Source of the DNA: Epithemia pelagica
Taxonomy: Eukaryota; Bacillariophyta; Bacillariophyceae; Surirellales; Surirellaceae
Reading direction: 5' to 3'
NCBI GenBank assembly: GCA_946965045.2
Contig: OX337237.1
Span: forward strand, 2,046,001-2,110,000
Length of the DNA: 64,000 nt
Each line of letters opens with the position of its first letter. Positions within the stretch are counted from its first letter, which is position 1. The translations under genes and the position numbers were made by a program. The notes under the pieces were generated by a model that was not told where the DNA came from, ran no database searches, and saw only the letters and a program-made list of their open reading frames with translations. Shown in pieces: positions 20,501 to 30,200 of the stretch.

Positions 20501-20966
20501 AGCAACCTGAGCTCCTTGACGACTCATACTGTTGCAAAGAGGACTGATGCAAGGACGAGGAGGTATAATCTTCCAAAAATGAGAGAAATAGTTTGGACAC
20601 AAGATCATCGACAATGTCGCACTCTCCCAGCTCCGCGTAGGGTGTGCGGGAGGAGGCAATGTAGTCGGCAAGTATCGAAAGTCTTTTGGTTTTTGTCGTT
20701 TCTTGGAATACTGGACCACCCTTTTGACTATCCGTCGACAAGAGCTGTTGTAGCAATTCCCGAGGGTTGCTATCCGAGAAGGAATGTTGCGTCTTTCGTG
20801 GGAACGACGGATGTGACACGGAATCGGAACGTGGGTCCCCCTCAGTCGACCTTCTGCTCCCTGTTCTTGCTCGTAGGCCCGAAGACGCAGCACCGCTAGC
20901 AATCCCTCGGCCATTCCGTACAGGCTCTCTCCGCCGATCTTGTCTCAAAGAGTCCCACCGACTCAT
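17595..20966 (-). CDS. HEAT-repeat protein, HEATR6-like
   Basis: 1123 residues from the ATG at 20966 (MSRWDSLRQ), which has A at -3. An in-frame ATG at 21092 would add 42 residues in a poorer context. After a basic Ser/Arg-rich N-terminus, almost the entire protein is amphipathic helices with the spacing of HEAT/ARM repeats. The C-terminal third (SIRALGHVM, GWGAGHALAAVLS, KVGMVAMSALCAVD) resembles the last repeats of HEAT repeat-containing protein 6, in which helix pairs of the type RALGNLL and WNACYALG recur. HEATR6 function is poorly defined; a scaffold role is inferred. There are no signal peptide or membrane spans. It converges on the CW gene (238 nt between ends) and is divergent from the gene at 21881. 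Confidence 0.7.
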   Translation of the reverse strand: MSRWDSLRQDRRREPVRNGRGIASGAASSGLRARTGSRRSTEGDPRSDSVSHPSFPRKTQHSFSDSNPRELLQQLLSTDSQKGGPVFQETTKTKRLSILADYIASSRTPYAELGECDIVDDLVSKLFLSFLEDYTSSSLHQSSLQQYESSRSSGCFPGNTMDAILKVLSALQLLVGEKSAHKTGLMAPLVLEVSALGMEEQKPNQVRLRMFSSLQNLLRLTLARTDKNQELQRRVALCLRDTLRSARTVEGTSKHALGSQLDVDPSVLQDLFWQTQQQSNLRLVELSLELLIALVDRHPETSTKLTSFILVVEQYNTFSDKTTTNPSSIRLKSLVPTGSSDVQVDISYHYFFQVLCGHATEALNKGGNAFMTNRCSILAADLGVRLLDISWPIFGKWLKPRSRLTSGSFCDRIHSGFMTFMHVCESNLERRRNGSLPRDYHHLTVSHANLAGTLLRRVPFEDASLLASGMSLSASLVNVLVESFPSQNDHVTPAYLSALSQMADALLKPIGGYETPQGNTLLVSLPLKNYLSSDQGHDALTALLRSAMAKESYSLKVIRAILKTHPGPFLPTNSRNLWEPLLDIIGGDGRNTPTTLQMPLNRDFETLAAFLEGRMCILKHEENEESGKIIRLSSQQILEEILPLLQSNMKAETRTSVRLALLSCCGFLLSWDWDYIVRNGEGCLDDQFAMLLRDCQHIESSAKVKKVAFKALGDVCTNYFSSPAANQHILEEQNKVICESVCSALLSELEKESPSTSMALYTVGNLVRILQDVEFMVIEPLTLHDMGWRLLEYSDFRSKGKATCADPKIQTNSIRALGHVMCLQYSDKHPYQRERMDESRILLKSVLNVLNFYVEQSILLAQRKISGSWKERSAINKSGWGAGHALAAVLSAVIKQNNIPQQEDLLDEGCRNSIRGCLLTFFDCVSLLPSLHDKVGMVAMSALCAVDLSASRFTVTRTIPGTGQTDCLIPPLSPLILKCFDWIFDVQVRAHEEPVLQPRTIQQVETLLLHLLASCSLSECESLLTSLSKLNEDGGRRRLRILHDWLMKQEREQGTSHRPRIGVAVQRAFDTVSLTMHKRPDLVSAIDDIQLEQQFANQSSLLPMMKEAPGNKITKDTDDQDEL

Positions 20967-21880
20967 GTTCGTCACACATGATGTTCTTTCCCAAGCATGG
21001 CATCCGCTCTTTGTTGTTGGGCACCATTTTCCGTCTTTTTGGCAGACAAATCTTTGTCGGTAAAAGAAGGAAGAACCAATCTCAACTGCCATGGAACACT
21101 ACTGACGCTTTCTTTTGCTCGATATTCACTCTTGTACTTTCCAGTCACGAGCGACTGATTGAAGTACTGTACCCCATCACTGTATCGTGAATATTAACAA
21201 AAGGTCTTAGCCATGTACTAATCAAAATTATCGCAATATGGGAGTGTCATGATGGAGTCAGATAACCGACCAAAGTGGTCTCTGTAAAACCACTTCTGAT
21301 GAGACGGGTGAATTGAATCACTAACAAGTAAAACTTGACATACAGGAATAGTTGGTACGATTGAAGAAATCATTGGCTCTAGTTACCCGTCGCCAGCGAC
21401 TCCCATTCGATATACAACTTGAGCAGGCTTAAGTTTTGAGACACGCTTTGCCTTTAAATAAATTACCGTTGGAGTCACGCGATCCCAACCTCACTGCTCA
21501 CTCGAACCGCTTGTAATTTTGTACGACTATCCCAGAGAAGGTACCCAAGCGCTTTTCTTGGCGCGCATGCGCAACCAAGGAATGCGAATCACCTTGTCAG
21601 CAAGTCAGGTCAGTCCCTTCCAGCCAGTGTGTTTGCCAGAGTTTTAGATTTCGCGTAGGTACAAGTACAACCCAGTAGAGGCTCTGCACGAGGGACGAGG
21701 AGAGCATCTCAGTTGGGGACGAGACCAAACAACGCACACACAACCTCGCTCGCAATCTCGCCATTCCCAACGCTTCTTCATTTCCAGCCCTTGAAATAAT
21801 CACCATTTTCAACTACACCCAAGCCAAGTCTTGGGAAACATTTGAATCAGGGACCCCAACTTGGAATAGGAACCACAGTG
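20967..21880. promoter_or_regulatory. Divergent promoter region between the HEAT-repeat gene and the Cys/His-module gene
   Basis: About 0.9 kb between two divergent starts, with no supported gene. It must hold both promoters and both 5' leaders. I see no strong TATA-like or repeated motif. The part from 20967 to 21092 could be coding if the upstream ATG of the minus gene is used. Confidence 0.45.
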
Positions 21881-24800
21881 ATGGATGAGCAATCTCCGGC
21901 TCAGGGAAGATCAGGAGCAGCAGCAGCAATAACAGCCGAAGACGACGCCAGCAGTGATAATAGCAGCAAGAACAGCAACAGTTCCACCAACTCTCACACG
22001 AACGAAGGTGGTCGAAATACGACTGCCTTTGAGTCCGAGAATCGTTCCACAGCTTCTGGAATTCGAACCTCCAACGTGAACAACAGCACTATCAACAACA
22101 CAAGCGGTAACAACACAACCTTTCAACGCGAGGTGGAAGAAACTCAAACGGGCGGGCCACGAACGTCTTTGGTTTCGGGCGGTAGCGAAACCTGTTCCTA
22201 CAACACAACCGGAAGCAACAGTAATCGCGCTTTGGCGGATACCTCTCAAGGAAGTGGAGCCTCATCCGTCCTTCCTGTTTCAGGAGGCCGAACCCTTCAA
22301 CCAGGAGGATACCAAGAGTCTGTGAACTTTGGAGGGGATAGTTCTTCGGTGGTATCCAGTCCGAATCGAGCCACTGCGGGTGGAGACGGCTTCTCACGTC
22401 GTGTCACATTGGGTGGTGGTACATCCTCCGCTGCTGGAATGGTCGCAGGGGGTGCCACGACGACATCAACTTCTGTTGGCGTTCTTCCTGGAACGGACAA
22501 TCGCCGAAACTCCTTGAGTAGCTTGAGTCTCATGGATGATATCTTTGGGAAACGGGCGAGTATGGGACTTGGATCCACAGCCGCAACGGCGCTCAGCGCC
22601 ATGGGAACCACAGCCGGTCCGACGGGAGGCATGGGTGCCGGAGTGGGAGGAGGAAGTGGTGGTGGCGGTGATATGGATTCCACCGCCATGATGAGTGTGG
22701 TGGGAAGCGGTGGTCCCAATATTGGGAGTGGAGGATCCATGTTTGGTCGTCGCGGTTCCATGGACAGCACCACTGCAGCCCTGGATGCGGCCATTTTTGA
22801 TTTGACACGACGGCGGTATTCCATGGCCAATTCCTCTTTGGTGGGAAGCAGTGGTGCCGGAGCAATTGGAAATCTGGTGGCGGGTAGCGGGGGTGCCGCA
22901 ACCATTAACTCCTTGTCCGGAGGGGATCGAAGCTACACTGGAATGAGTGGACACGCTACCAATCCCGAATTTGGATCGGCCGGAAACTTTGATTCATCCG
23001 GAAGGGGAACCATGGGAGTGACCTCCGGATCGGATGGTCGCCGTGCGAGTTTGGATGCGGCGAGCGCTGGAGGAGGAGCTTCTGTAGGAGGCATGGGATC
23101 GGGAAGTGGTGGCATGGACTACGATAGTTCGCTGCCCAATGCCACTGGTGGAACGGGCAATATGGGTCTGAATCTACCCGCCGGTGTCACCCCTGGAATG
23201 AATAACTCGGGAATGATGGATCAATTTGTCCAACAACACTCGCAGTCCAGGATGCGAAACATGACCAACAATTTGGCGGCCCGCCAACAACAACTTCAAG
23301 CCCAACAACGGGAATTGGAACGCCGCCAGCGAGAATTGGAGCAACAACGGCGTGATTTGATTGCGAGTATGCAACAGCGGAAACTCATGATGCAGTCACA
23401 GCCCCATCTGCCACAATCCAGCCAATCGTCTCATCTAGCTCATTCGTATGGAACCGGAGGCATGCTGCTTGGCAATGATTCACGCTACGATAGTTTGCTC
23501 CAACAAGGAGGAGCTGGTGGTGGTGGTGGTGGAGCCAACAAGAGTGGTTTCAACGATCCATTGACTGGACCCTATAGCCATTTGAGCGGTGGCAACAGTG
23601 GCATGGGAGGCAACACAAGTGGCGGTGTTGGCGCAAACATGAACAACAACAGTGACCATAGTAGCCGTGGCGGCATGGGACAAGGCACTAATAACAGTGG
23701 GGGAGGTGGCAGCCACAGTTCTGGAAGTCAACAATGGTGGATTTGCCAGGTGTGCAACACCAAGGCGTTTGCATCGCATGATGAAGCCTTGGCCCACGAA
23801 GCTATTTGCGAGCGTGTTCAACAACAGCAGGGAAACACGTTGAGTGGGAGCAACAGCAGCAGCAAGCGGGGACATTACGATCCACAAGATGACTCGCAAT
23901 TCAACTACTCATCGCCTCAATCACAACGACAGCGGGGACCTTCGGGGCGTCATCGGGGTCGTGGAATGGACATGTCCAGCTCCAACAACACAAGCAAATA
24001 CCATGGAAGTGGAATGGATAGTTCTATGCGAACAATACACACCACCGCCACCACAGCGACATCCAATTCCTACGAACCCGTCTTCTCGACAGGGCCTTTT
24101 GCAACCTTGGAGAATCCCTTGCCGCTCGCCATGGTAACGGACAAGGATTGGTTAACGCCCTTGCATTGCTTTGTTCGCAAGCACTGTGTCGAAGTCTTTT
24201 GTGCATCGGAAGCCGACGTTGCAGCGCCATCCAAAGGAAAGCGAAAGCCCATTCAGGTGGGACAGATTGGAATACGATGCCCACATTGTCATCCCAATTC
24301 TCCATCCATGGCCAACATAAAGGCTAAGAGCTCTTCGAGCGAAGGCTCGGGCAAGGCACGGGAACGTGGTTCAGTTTACTACCCCACGACTATTGCGTCC
24401 ATCTATAACGCGACCATGAATTTGCTTCAGCGCCATTTGCACTCTTGTGCCGCGGTGCCGCCAGAAGTCATGTCGCGTTATGAAACTCTCAAGTCGGACG
24501 ATGCTCGCAGTGGAACCTCCAAGAAGTACTGGATTGAGTCGGCCTTGGCCCTGGGACTGGTGGATACGGAAATGGGAATTCGATTCTCCGCGTCCACACC
24601 TCCGCCCTTGCCCCAATTGACAGATTCACAAAAGGATATGCAAAAGCATATCAAAGATCAGACCGATACATCGCCCGGGGACGACGAAGATGAGGATGAA
24701 GAGGGAGAAGGAGGCGCTGCCCGGTCGGGTAATGTGGCTCGTTCTGCTAAAAACGTAGAAGAACTTTCCCCTTTGACAGCACCCGAAGACAAGTCGTATT

Positions 24801-25408
24801 CCACGGCCTTTTCCTATCATTTATTAAGTCAGATGAGACCGTGTGTGTTTACGGAGGCGGATCGATTGGGAAAACGCAAGGGTTTACCACCGGGGTTTCG
24901 GGGATTGGCGTGCCGCTTTTGTTTTGGTGGATATGGATCCGGTCGATTTTTCCCCTCGAGTATCAAGACCTTGTCCGACACAAGTAAAACACTCAATGTG
25001 CTTCATAACCACATGATTCGATGTCGTAAATGTCCGGCGGCGGTTCGTGAAAAACTGGAACAGCTGCGGGGTACCCACGACGAAGAACGGGCCAAAATGA
25101 AGTTTGGTTCTCAAAAGGCCTTCTTTGCCCGCATTTGGGACCGTCTCCATGGAACCGCCAAAGCCTCCGAGAAGTCAAATGTGGTTTCAGACAAGTCTCC
25201 CAAGGCCGCCAAGCAAGAGGGTGGAGAATCCAGTGCAAAAAGTCCAAAACGCAAGGCTCCCCCTTCCTCTTCCGAAAAGCAGGGCTCACCGGAAGGCAAG
25301 ATGGCGGCGACTTCCAATACACCGGGATCAAGTAGCAAAAATCAATCTGAAGAGGATTCCGGTCCAAACAAAAAGGCAAAGGTGTCGAAAGAAGATTCTG
25401 AAAGTTGA
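21881..25408 (+). CDS. Large Gly/Ser/Asn-rich nuclear-type protein with C2H2-like finger and two Cys/His modules
   Basis: 1175 residues from the ATG at 21881; the frame is open from a TTG at 21842, not used. Residues 1-610 are low complexity (Gly, Ser, Asn, Thr) with a Gln/Arg coiled coil near 460-500. A C2H2-like finger (WICQVCNTKAFASHDEALAH, about 617-640) follows. Module 1 (about 755-905) has WLTPLHCFVRKHCVEVF, GIRCPHCHPNSP, VYYPTTIASIYNATMNLLQRH and a final HSC, then GIRFSAS. Module 2 (about 972-1050) repeats the design: ACRFCFGGYGSGRFFPSS and HNHMIRCRKCP. Both have CxxC then HxxxxC, like a stretched BED finger. I know this module from diatom hypothetical proteins, often with redundant copies. 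An acidic tract lies between the modules and a Lys/Ser-rich tail closes the protein. A DNA-binding or regulatory role is inferred only. Confidence 0.75.
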   Translation: MDEQSPAQGRSGAAAAITAEDDASSDNSSKNSNSSTNSHTNEGGRNTTAFESENRSTASGIRTSNVNNSTINNTSGNNTTFQREVEETQTGGPRTSLVSGGSETCSYNTTGSNSNRALADTSQGSGASSVLPVSGGRTLQPGGYQESVNFGGDSSSVVSSPNRATAGGDGFSRRVTLGGGTSSAAGMVAGGATTTSTSVGVLPGTDNRRNSLSSLSLMDDIFGKRASMGLGSTAATALSAMGTTAGPTGGMGAGVGGGSGGGGDMDSTAMMSVVGSGGPNIGSGGSMFGRRGSMDSTTAALDAAIFDLTRRRYSMANSSLVGSSGAGAIGNLVAGSGGAATINSLSGGDRSYTGMSGHATNPEFGSAGNFDSSGRGTMGVTSGSDGRRASLDAASAGGGASVGGMGSGSGGMDYDSSLPNATGGTGNMGLNLPAGVTPGMNNSGMMDQFVQQHSQSRMRNMTNNLAARQQQLQAQQRELERRQRELEQQRRDLIASMQQRKLMMQSQPHLPQSSQSSHLAHSYGTGGMLLGNDSRYDSLLQQGGAGGGGGGANKSGFNDPLTGPYSHLSGGNSGMGGNTSGGVGANMNNNSDHSSRGGMGQGTNNSGGGGSHSSGSQQWWICQVCNTKAFASHDEALAHEAICERVQQQQGNTLSGSNSSSKRGHYDPQDDSQFNYSSPQSQRQRGPSGRHRGRGMDMSSSNNTSKYHGSGMDSSMRTIHTTATTATSNSYEPVFSTGPFATLENPLPLAMVTDKDWLTPLHCFVRKHCVEVFCASEADVAAPSKGKRKPIQVGQIGIRCPHCHPNSPSMANIKAKSSSSEGSGKARERGSVYYPTTIASIYNATMNLLQRHLHSCAAVPPEVMSRYETLKSDDARSGTSKKYWIESALALGLVDTEMGIRFSASTPPPLPQLTDSQKDMQKHIKDQTDTSPGDDEDEDEEGEGGAARSGNVARSAKNVEELSPLTAPEDKSYSTAFSYHLLSQMRPCVFTEADRLGKRKGLPPGFRGLACRFCFGGYGSGRFFPSSIKTLSDTSKTLNVLHNHMIRCRKCPAAVREKLEQLRGTHDEERAKMKFGSQKAFFARIWDRLHGTAKASEKSNVVSDKSPKAAKQEGGESSAKSPKRKAPPSSSEKQGSPEGKMAATSNTPGSSSKNQSEEDSGPNKKAKVSKEDSES

Positions 25409-25819
25409 TTTCTGTTGCCTTATTTGAGCGTATCCTTCATTCTCGAGTTCATGTGTTGTTTGTTTATTCTGTGTTGTTCTGTATTTTCTGCATCAATGAT
25501 GGGGTTTCAGGGTTCATGAGGCGATTATTTGGGATCAAGGACAAGTGACATAGAATCTGCATGGTTCCGATTATTTAGTATAGCATGTGTGCATGTGTTG
25601 AAGCTCTAAAGTTATGTACATGAATAATTGGAATCGCAATTCCGTATTTTAACATGATTGTATTTGTTTCACTCTGTCCATTCGTAGGAGAGAATACAAC
25701 ATATCACTCTCTATGAGTCTCATGTAGTTTCGCTGTACGCTTCCTCTTTGCCTTCAAACAAAATAAAACATATTTACGTCTCTAGGTGATCAGCATTAAA
25801 GCACACAAGAACCGATGGG
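25409..25819. other. Intergenic region between convergent genes
   Basis: 411 nt between two convergent 3' ends, AT-rich. An AATAAAA near 25762 is near the 3' ends, but the strand it serves is unclear. No gene seen. Confidence 0.5.
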
Positions 25820-26269
25820 CTAGAATTTAGATTGCGATGGGTCGTATCGATACTCCTTTTGTACACGATAGGGTTCTGTGAGAATCCAGTTTTGCTTCTT
25901 CTTCAGCGCCCGAGTACAACATTTCTGATACATCAATATTTGCGATTGACAGACATCGAGCGGGTTGTCGTCTCGTCGTGGTATGTCCATGTCTCGTTCA
26001 TTGTCTGGCTTATCTTGTTGCTCGTTCGCATACTTGGCATATTTTTCGTCTTGGGCCTTCGTTTCGATATCAGGAAAGTACGATTTGTGATAACCAGCTC
26101 GTTCTATATCACGCCGTTTCTCGGTGGCTGGACCCGCCACACACTCAAACAGCTTTTGAGTCTGTGATTCACATCCTTTCGGTTGAACAGGAAAATAGTC
26201 TGGAAGCTGTACGGGTTGCCCCTCCGGCCAACTCGGTTGAGAAACGCCAAACAAACGCCCAAGCACCAT
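25820..26269 (-). CDS. Twin CX9C-motif protein, probably mitochondrial intermembrane space
   Basis: 149 residues from the ATG at 26269. It has two exact CX9C motifs: C33 to C43 (CESQTQKLFEC) and C107 to C117 (CQSQILMYQKC, followed directly by another Cys). Twin CX9C proteins are imported and oxidised by Mia40/Erv1 and act in the assembly or stability of respiratory complexes. The motifs here are 63 residues apart, unlike the short loop of classical CHCH hairpins, and the linker is highly charged. The N-terminus (MVLGRLFGVSQPSW) has no cleavable presequence, as expected for Mia40 substrates. The partner complex cannot be named. Its start lies 190 nt from the inverted-repeat transposon. Confidence 0.7.
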   Translation of the reverse strand: MVLGRLFGVSQPSWPEGQPVQLPDYFPVQPKGCESQTQKLFECVAGPATEKRRDIERAGYHKSYFPDIETKAQDEKYAKYANEQQDKPDNERDMDIPRRDDNPLDVCQSQILMYQKCCTRALKKKQNWILTEPYRVQKEYRYDPSQSKF

Positions 26270-26458
26270 GGTAACAATCTCAACAGTATTCAGAAGAGAG
26301 TTGTATGCCGTAACCTTACCCTTACTCAGCCGCAGGGAAAGATTGCAAGTAGGAATAGCGTTTTGGTCTCGTCTCTGTGTTGCGATTTGCGATTGTGTCC
26401 AATTGCGTCATCGTGAGTCACGCCGCTAAATTCAGTCGTAACGACTCAGAGGTAATCC

Positions 26459-26541
26459 CTCGGTATCAGTGTCCACTGCTTAGCTGTTTTTTGTCTGTGC
26501 CACCTTCATAGGTTCCCAGGTGGACACAGACAGAAAATTTC
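26459..26541 (+). repeat. Left terminal inverted repeat
   Basis: Matches the reverse complement of 27771-27854. Similarity stops abruptly after the CAGACAGAAAATTTC segment. Confidence 0.75.
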
Positions 26542-27770
26542 CTTTTTGACGCAAATGGAAATGACTAAGTTGCAAATTGGCACGCATACCCAGCTGGAGT
26601 TTTCGCAGTTCATGAAACTGACGCATGCCCAGCAAGCGGCCCTGCGTGGATGACGGTTGCAGAATGCGCCATCCAAATTCCAAATCCCCCATAAAATCAC
26701 ACAGAGGCCATCACCCACAATGGCATGGCATGAATTGTCGCCTTTCATGCAGTTGAGGTAAGTTTGAACGTACAAAAATGTCTCCATGACAACAACAGCT
26801 TTTGAACTGTCATTCTAACTTCTCCCTCACACTTGTATTCGTTTTTCTCTTCTGATATTCAACATTCGACAACTGTCTCTCTCTCTGTCCACTTCATTGA
26901 GAGTGAATGTTTGTGCCTATGGAATGTCAATTCTCCATTCGAGCCTCGGCTTAAAATTGGAGACCACATAGAGCTTCTTTCTTTGTATACTACTCCTAGG
27001 AGTTTCTATCAGAAGTTTATTTCCTATCTTATTGATTTTGTAAGATCGTGCGTGTTATTGCCGTGCTTTCAACCACCATGACACTCTGGTGAAGGTTTGG
27101 GGCCATCTTGAAGCAACTGATCGACTGTGTGATCTACGAAGACTAAATTGAGTAGGCCTAGTGGCAACAAGCTGCCTTAGTTTGTTGTCATCTCTAGGTC
27201 TATGTACTTGAGTATCCGACACACAAAGAAAGGTTCTTGATCTGTGATCGACATGGAGATGGACTAAGCGAAGCACAATGATGAGAGTAAAAATCCATGC
27301 TACAAAGATAAGAACACAACCAATATTCAAGGAGCACTACGATTAGAGCAAGGAAAAGTTGTGGCAAACGGCCTACAATGACTTGTCCTCCGTTTGATTG
27401 CGACAAAATCAAAGGAGCACCAACCATCAGCATTAACAGGGACAAAGATTAATGAGAAAACGTGTGAGAAAACTACGCAGGACATGAAAGAAGCTAAGAG
27501 ACAAACAACAAGCAACAAGAGAGAAAAACCAACCAAAATACTGCTTCAGGTCGCAAGGCTTCATAAAGAGCTCGCTTCATGGTCAATGTCGAATGTCGAT
27601 GCTTTTGACACCGCGTGAGATTTTTGTGACAAGACGAGAGTCGTGTGAAAGGATTCCAAATTTGAATCGTGGTCACGGTCACAGGAAGATGCTAACCGCC
27701 AACTGTCACTTGCACGCCGGCATTTCCACCAGGACGAGGAACTATATTGGTGAAAAGGACAGACGAAAAG

Positions 27771-27854
27771 TGAAATTTTCTGTCTGTGTTCACTTGGGAA
27801 CCTATGAAGGTGGCACAGACAAAAAACAGCTAAGCAGTGGACACTGATACCGAG
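27771..27854 (-). repeat. Right terminal inverted repeat
   Basis: Reverse complement of 26459-26541. Ends ...CAGTGGACACTGATACCGAG. Confidence 0.75.
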
Positions 27855-28439
27855 AGATATTCGCTGTTAAGATTTATATATTCGTCTAAGTTCAGTATGA
27901 ACGCGATGGGTAGGCCGAAGGCTTTGGGGTCTGGGGTGGAACTTCCCAGAATGACCAGCTGTTCTGTCAACGGATGCAGAATAGCAGAAGCAGTACAAAT
28001 GAGAGAAAAGGAGCGTTGTTGAAACCGTTATATATATACAGCTACGAATAGTTTAATGGTGAGTCATGGTATGATTTTGGGGTGCACCGTCAACCGCGTA
28101 ATCTGTGAGTATGGTATTTCCCTAAGCATATCTTTGGTATTAATGTAATACTCCCAACCATCTGTTTATGACTGAAACAGGACTTTTACATTGAATGCTT
28201 GTTTGGGGCGTTATATTTTCGGTATCGGGCCTGCGTTCTCTCCTGTAACGTTCGTGGAGAGTGTTCTGTGCCATGCTTCCCATAACCATTCGTCGTCAGG
28301 TGGAAGCAGAACGAACATTGGGAGTGGGGAGTGGGGAGTGGGGAGTGGGGAGTTCATGCCTTAAAACTGCTCCCGTACAATCACCAACGTAGAACAGCTA
28401 CATCAGGGCTGGCCTATCGAGAACAGGTTATCATTTCCC
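27855..28439. other. Gene-free stretch with a G-rich heptamer repeat
   Basis: No gene supported. The region includes a TATATATATA stretch near 28030 and the GGGGAGT repeat at about 28318-28353. Confidence 0.5.
28318..28353 (+). repeat. (GGGGAGT)n microsatellite
   Basis: About five consecutive GGGGAGT units with runs of three to four G. The spacing would permit a G-quadruplex on the plus strand. No neighbouring gene explains it. Confidence 0.85.
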
Positions 28440-29230
28440 TACATAACGTATCGGCATAAGACACGAGCAACAAGAAGAATACCATGTTTGTTCGAGTGAT
28501 TGTCGATCGATTGGGATTCCCGAACGAAGAGAGAGAGAGCATGTTTGTTCGAGGGATTGTCGATCGATTGGGATTCCCGAACGAAGAGAGAGAGCATGTT
28601 TGTTCGAGGGATTGTCGATTGATTGGGATTCACGAACGAAGAGAGAGAGAGGAACCAAGAATTCTCATGTGCAGAAGCGCAGTCGTTCAAAGGAGGTTTT
28701 CTTGAGACAGGTTATCATTTCCCTACATAAGCTGGCCACCCAACAAACGACGCCAGTAGCGTATCGGCATACGACACGAGCAACAAGAAGAATACCATGT
28801 TTGTTCGAGGGATTGTCGATCGATTGGGAAACCATTGGCGAATGCGGTTTGCTTTTCACCAAACGGCCCATGGTGTTTTCAAACCAAATGGCGCCCAACA
28901 AAACGGTCGCCAGTAAAACGGCATAAGACACGAGCAACAAGAAGAATACCATGTTTGTTCGAGTGATTATCGATCGATTGGGATTCACGAACAAAGAAAT
29001 AGATAGAGAGAGAGAGGAACCAAGGATTCTTGGTGGAATTGGACATTCTCATGTGCAGAAGCGCAGTCGTTCAAAGGAGGTTTTCTTGAGACAGATATTA
29101 TGGGTATCATCGAGAACTGGTTATCATTTCCCTACCTAAGCAAGACACGAGCAACAAGAAGAATACCATGTTTGTTCGAGGGATTGTCGATCGATTTGGA
29201 AACCATTTCAACACCACCTTCTTGAGGGAC
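28440..29230. repeat. Cluster of about six copies of a 55-60-bp repeat and shared flanking modules
   Basis: ATGTTTGTTCGAGNGATTGT begins at 28484, 28541, 28596, 28797, 28951 and 29168. The first three are tandem (spacing 57 and 55 bp) and end in GAGAGA runs. Four of the six are preceded by ACACGAGCAACAAGAAGAAT. Other modules recur: TTATCATTTCCCTAC and CAGAAGCGCAGTCGTTCAAA. Frames through the repeats on either strand are by-products. Confidence 0.8.
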
Positions 29231-30200
29231 CAGAAGTCTTCCGCATGCGGTTTACTTTTCACCATACGGCCCATGGTGTTTTGAAACTAAATGACGCCCA
29301 ACTAACGGTCGCAAGTAAAACCCAACAAACGGTCGCCAGTAAAACCCTGGACGTCATGATGGTCGTCGGCATCTCGTGAATGACATCAAACATGGTGGCG
29401 GGCGTAAACATGTATTCGGTCACACCGTGCAGGGCACTCCCACCAGATTTGTCCTAGGCGGCCAAAATCCCTTGACCAGGGACCTTAATTTTGGTAACAC
29501 ACAAGGGAGCTGACGAAGACCCATCAACAAGTCTCTCAAGTTTGGAAGGAGATTGTGGAATTGTGTGATGAGAGCTTGAATACCCCCGGCATTGGCCTCC
29601 TTGTCACATCTTGGTTCGAACAATACCACACTTGGCCGCGCGCGTCAATAATTTTCCCAATTGTGGTATTAGGTTGATGAGTTGGACACCACTGTCCCTT
29701 GTCCCATTTCAAAAAGGGCACCACCTTCTTGAGGGACCGCAAGTACTCCGCATTCGACTTTCTTTACACCACATGGCCCATGGTGTTTTCAAACCAAATG
29801 GCGCCCAACAAACGTTAACATGTATTTTCGATCACAGAGTTCCTTCCTTCGACAGTCATGATTGCTGATGGCAATGATCGAGGGGTATATTCTTCAATTG
29901 CAAATTTTGGTGATTCCGATTTTTTTTTCAAGTTCCGTTGTTGCGCGGCCAAGGCCAAATGGAGAGCGTGTACGACTTTGTTGCTCGCACTGGGTCGTCA
30001 AGAGAAGACGGACAAAATTGTTTACTCGTCGGATGTTTCTGTTCTCGCAGTAATGTATGTTTTGCCGACACTGATTGTCGTCCTAAGTAGCCATCAATGC
30101 GGCTAACAACTCTATTTTTCGGATATATAACTACTAGAGCAACAAATAGGGATAACGTGAATCGAAACAAATCTACTATAGATATAATCTAAGTGATCTA
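29231..30200. repeat. Decayed repeat region
   Basis: Contains further copies of CCCATGGTGTTTTCAAACCA and CACCTTCTTGAGGGACC modules (near 29220, 29268, 29715 and 29776) that also occur near 28868. The minus frame at 29536-29742 contains a Trp/Cys/His-bearing segment (WDKGQWCPTHQPN) that could be a transposon-protein remnant, but it is too short to assign. No intact gene. Confidence 0.5.

Larger units (their letters stand above)
26459..27854. mobile_element. Non-autonomous DNA transposon with about 83-bp terminal inverted repeats
   Basis: The left end (26459-26541, beginning CTCGGTATCAGTGTCCACTG) reappears as its reverse complement at the right end (27771-27854). I see only a couple of mismatches over about 83 bp, near the middle of the arm. 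The element is about 1396 bp and contains no transposase-like frame. No clear target-site duplication is visible: flanks read GGTAATCC on the left and AGATATTC on the right. Superfamily is unassigned. Confidence 0.75.
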
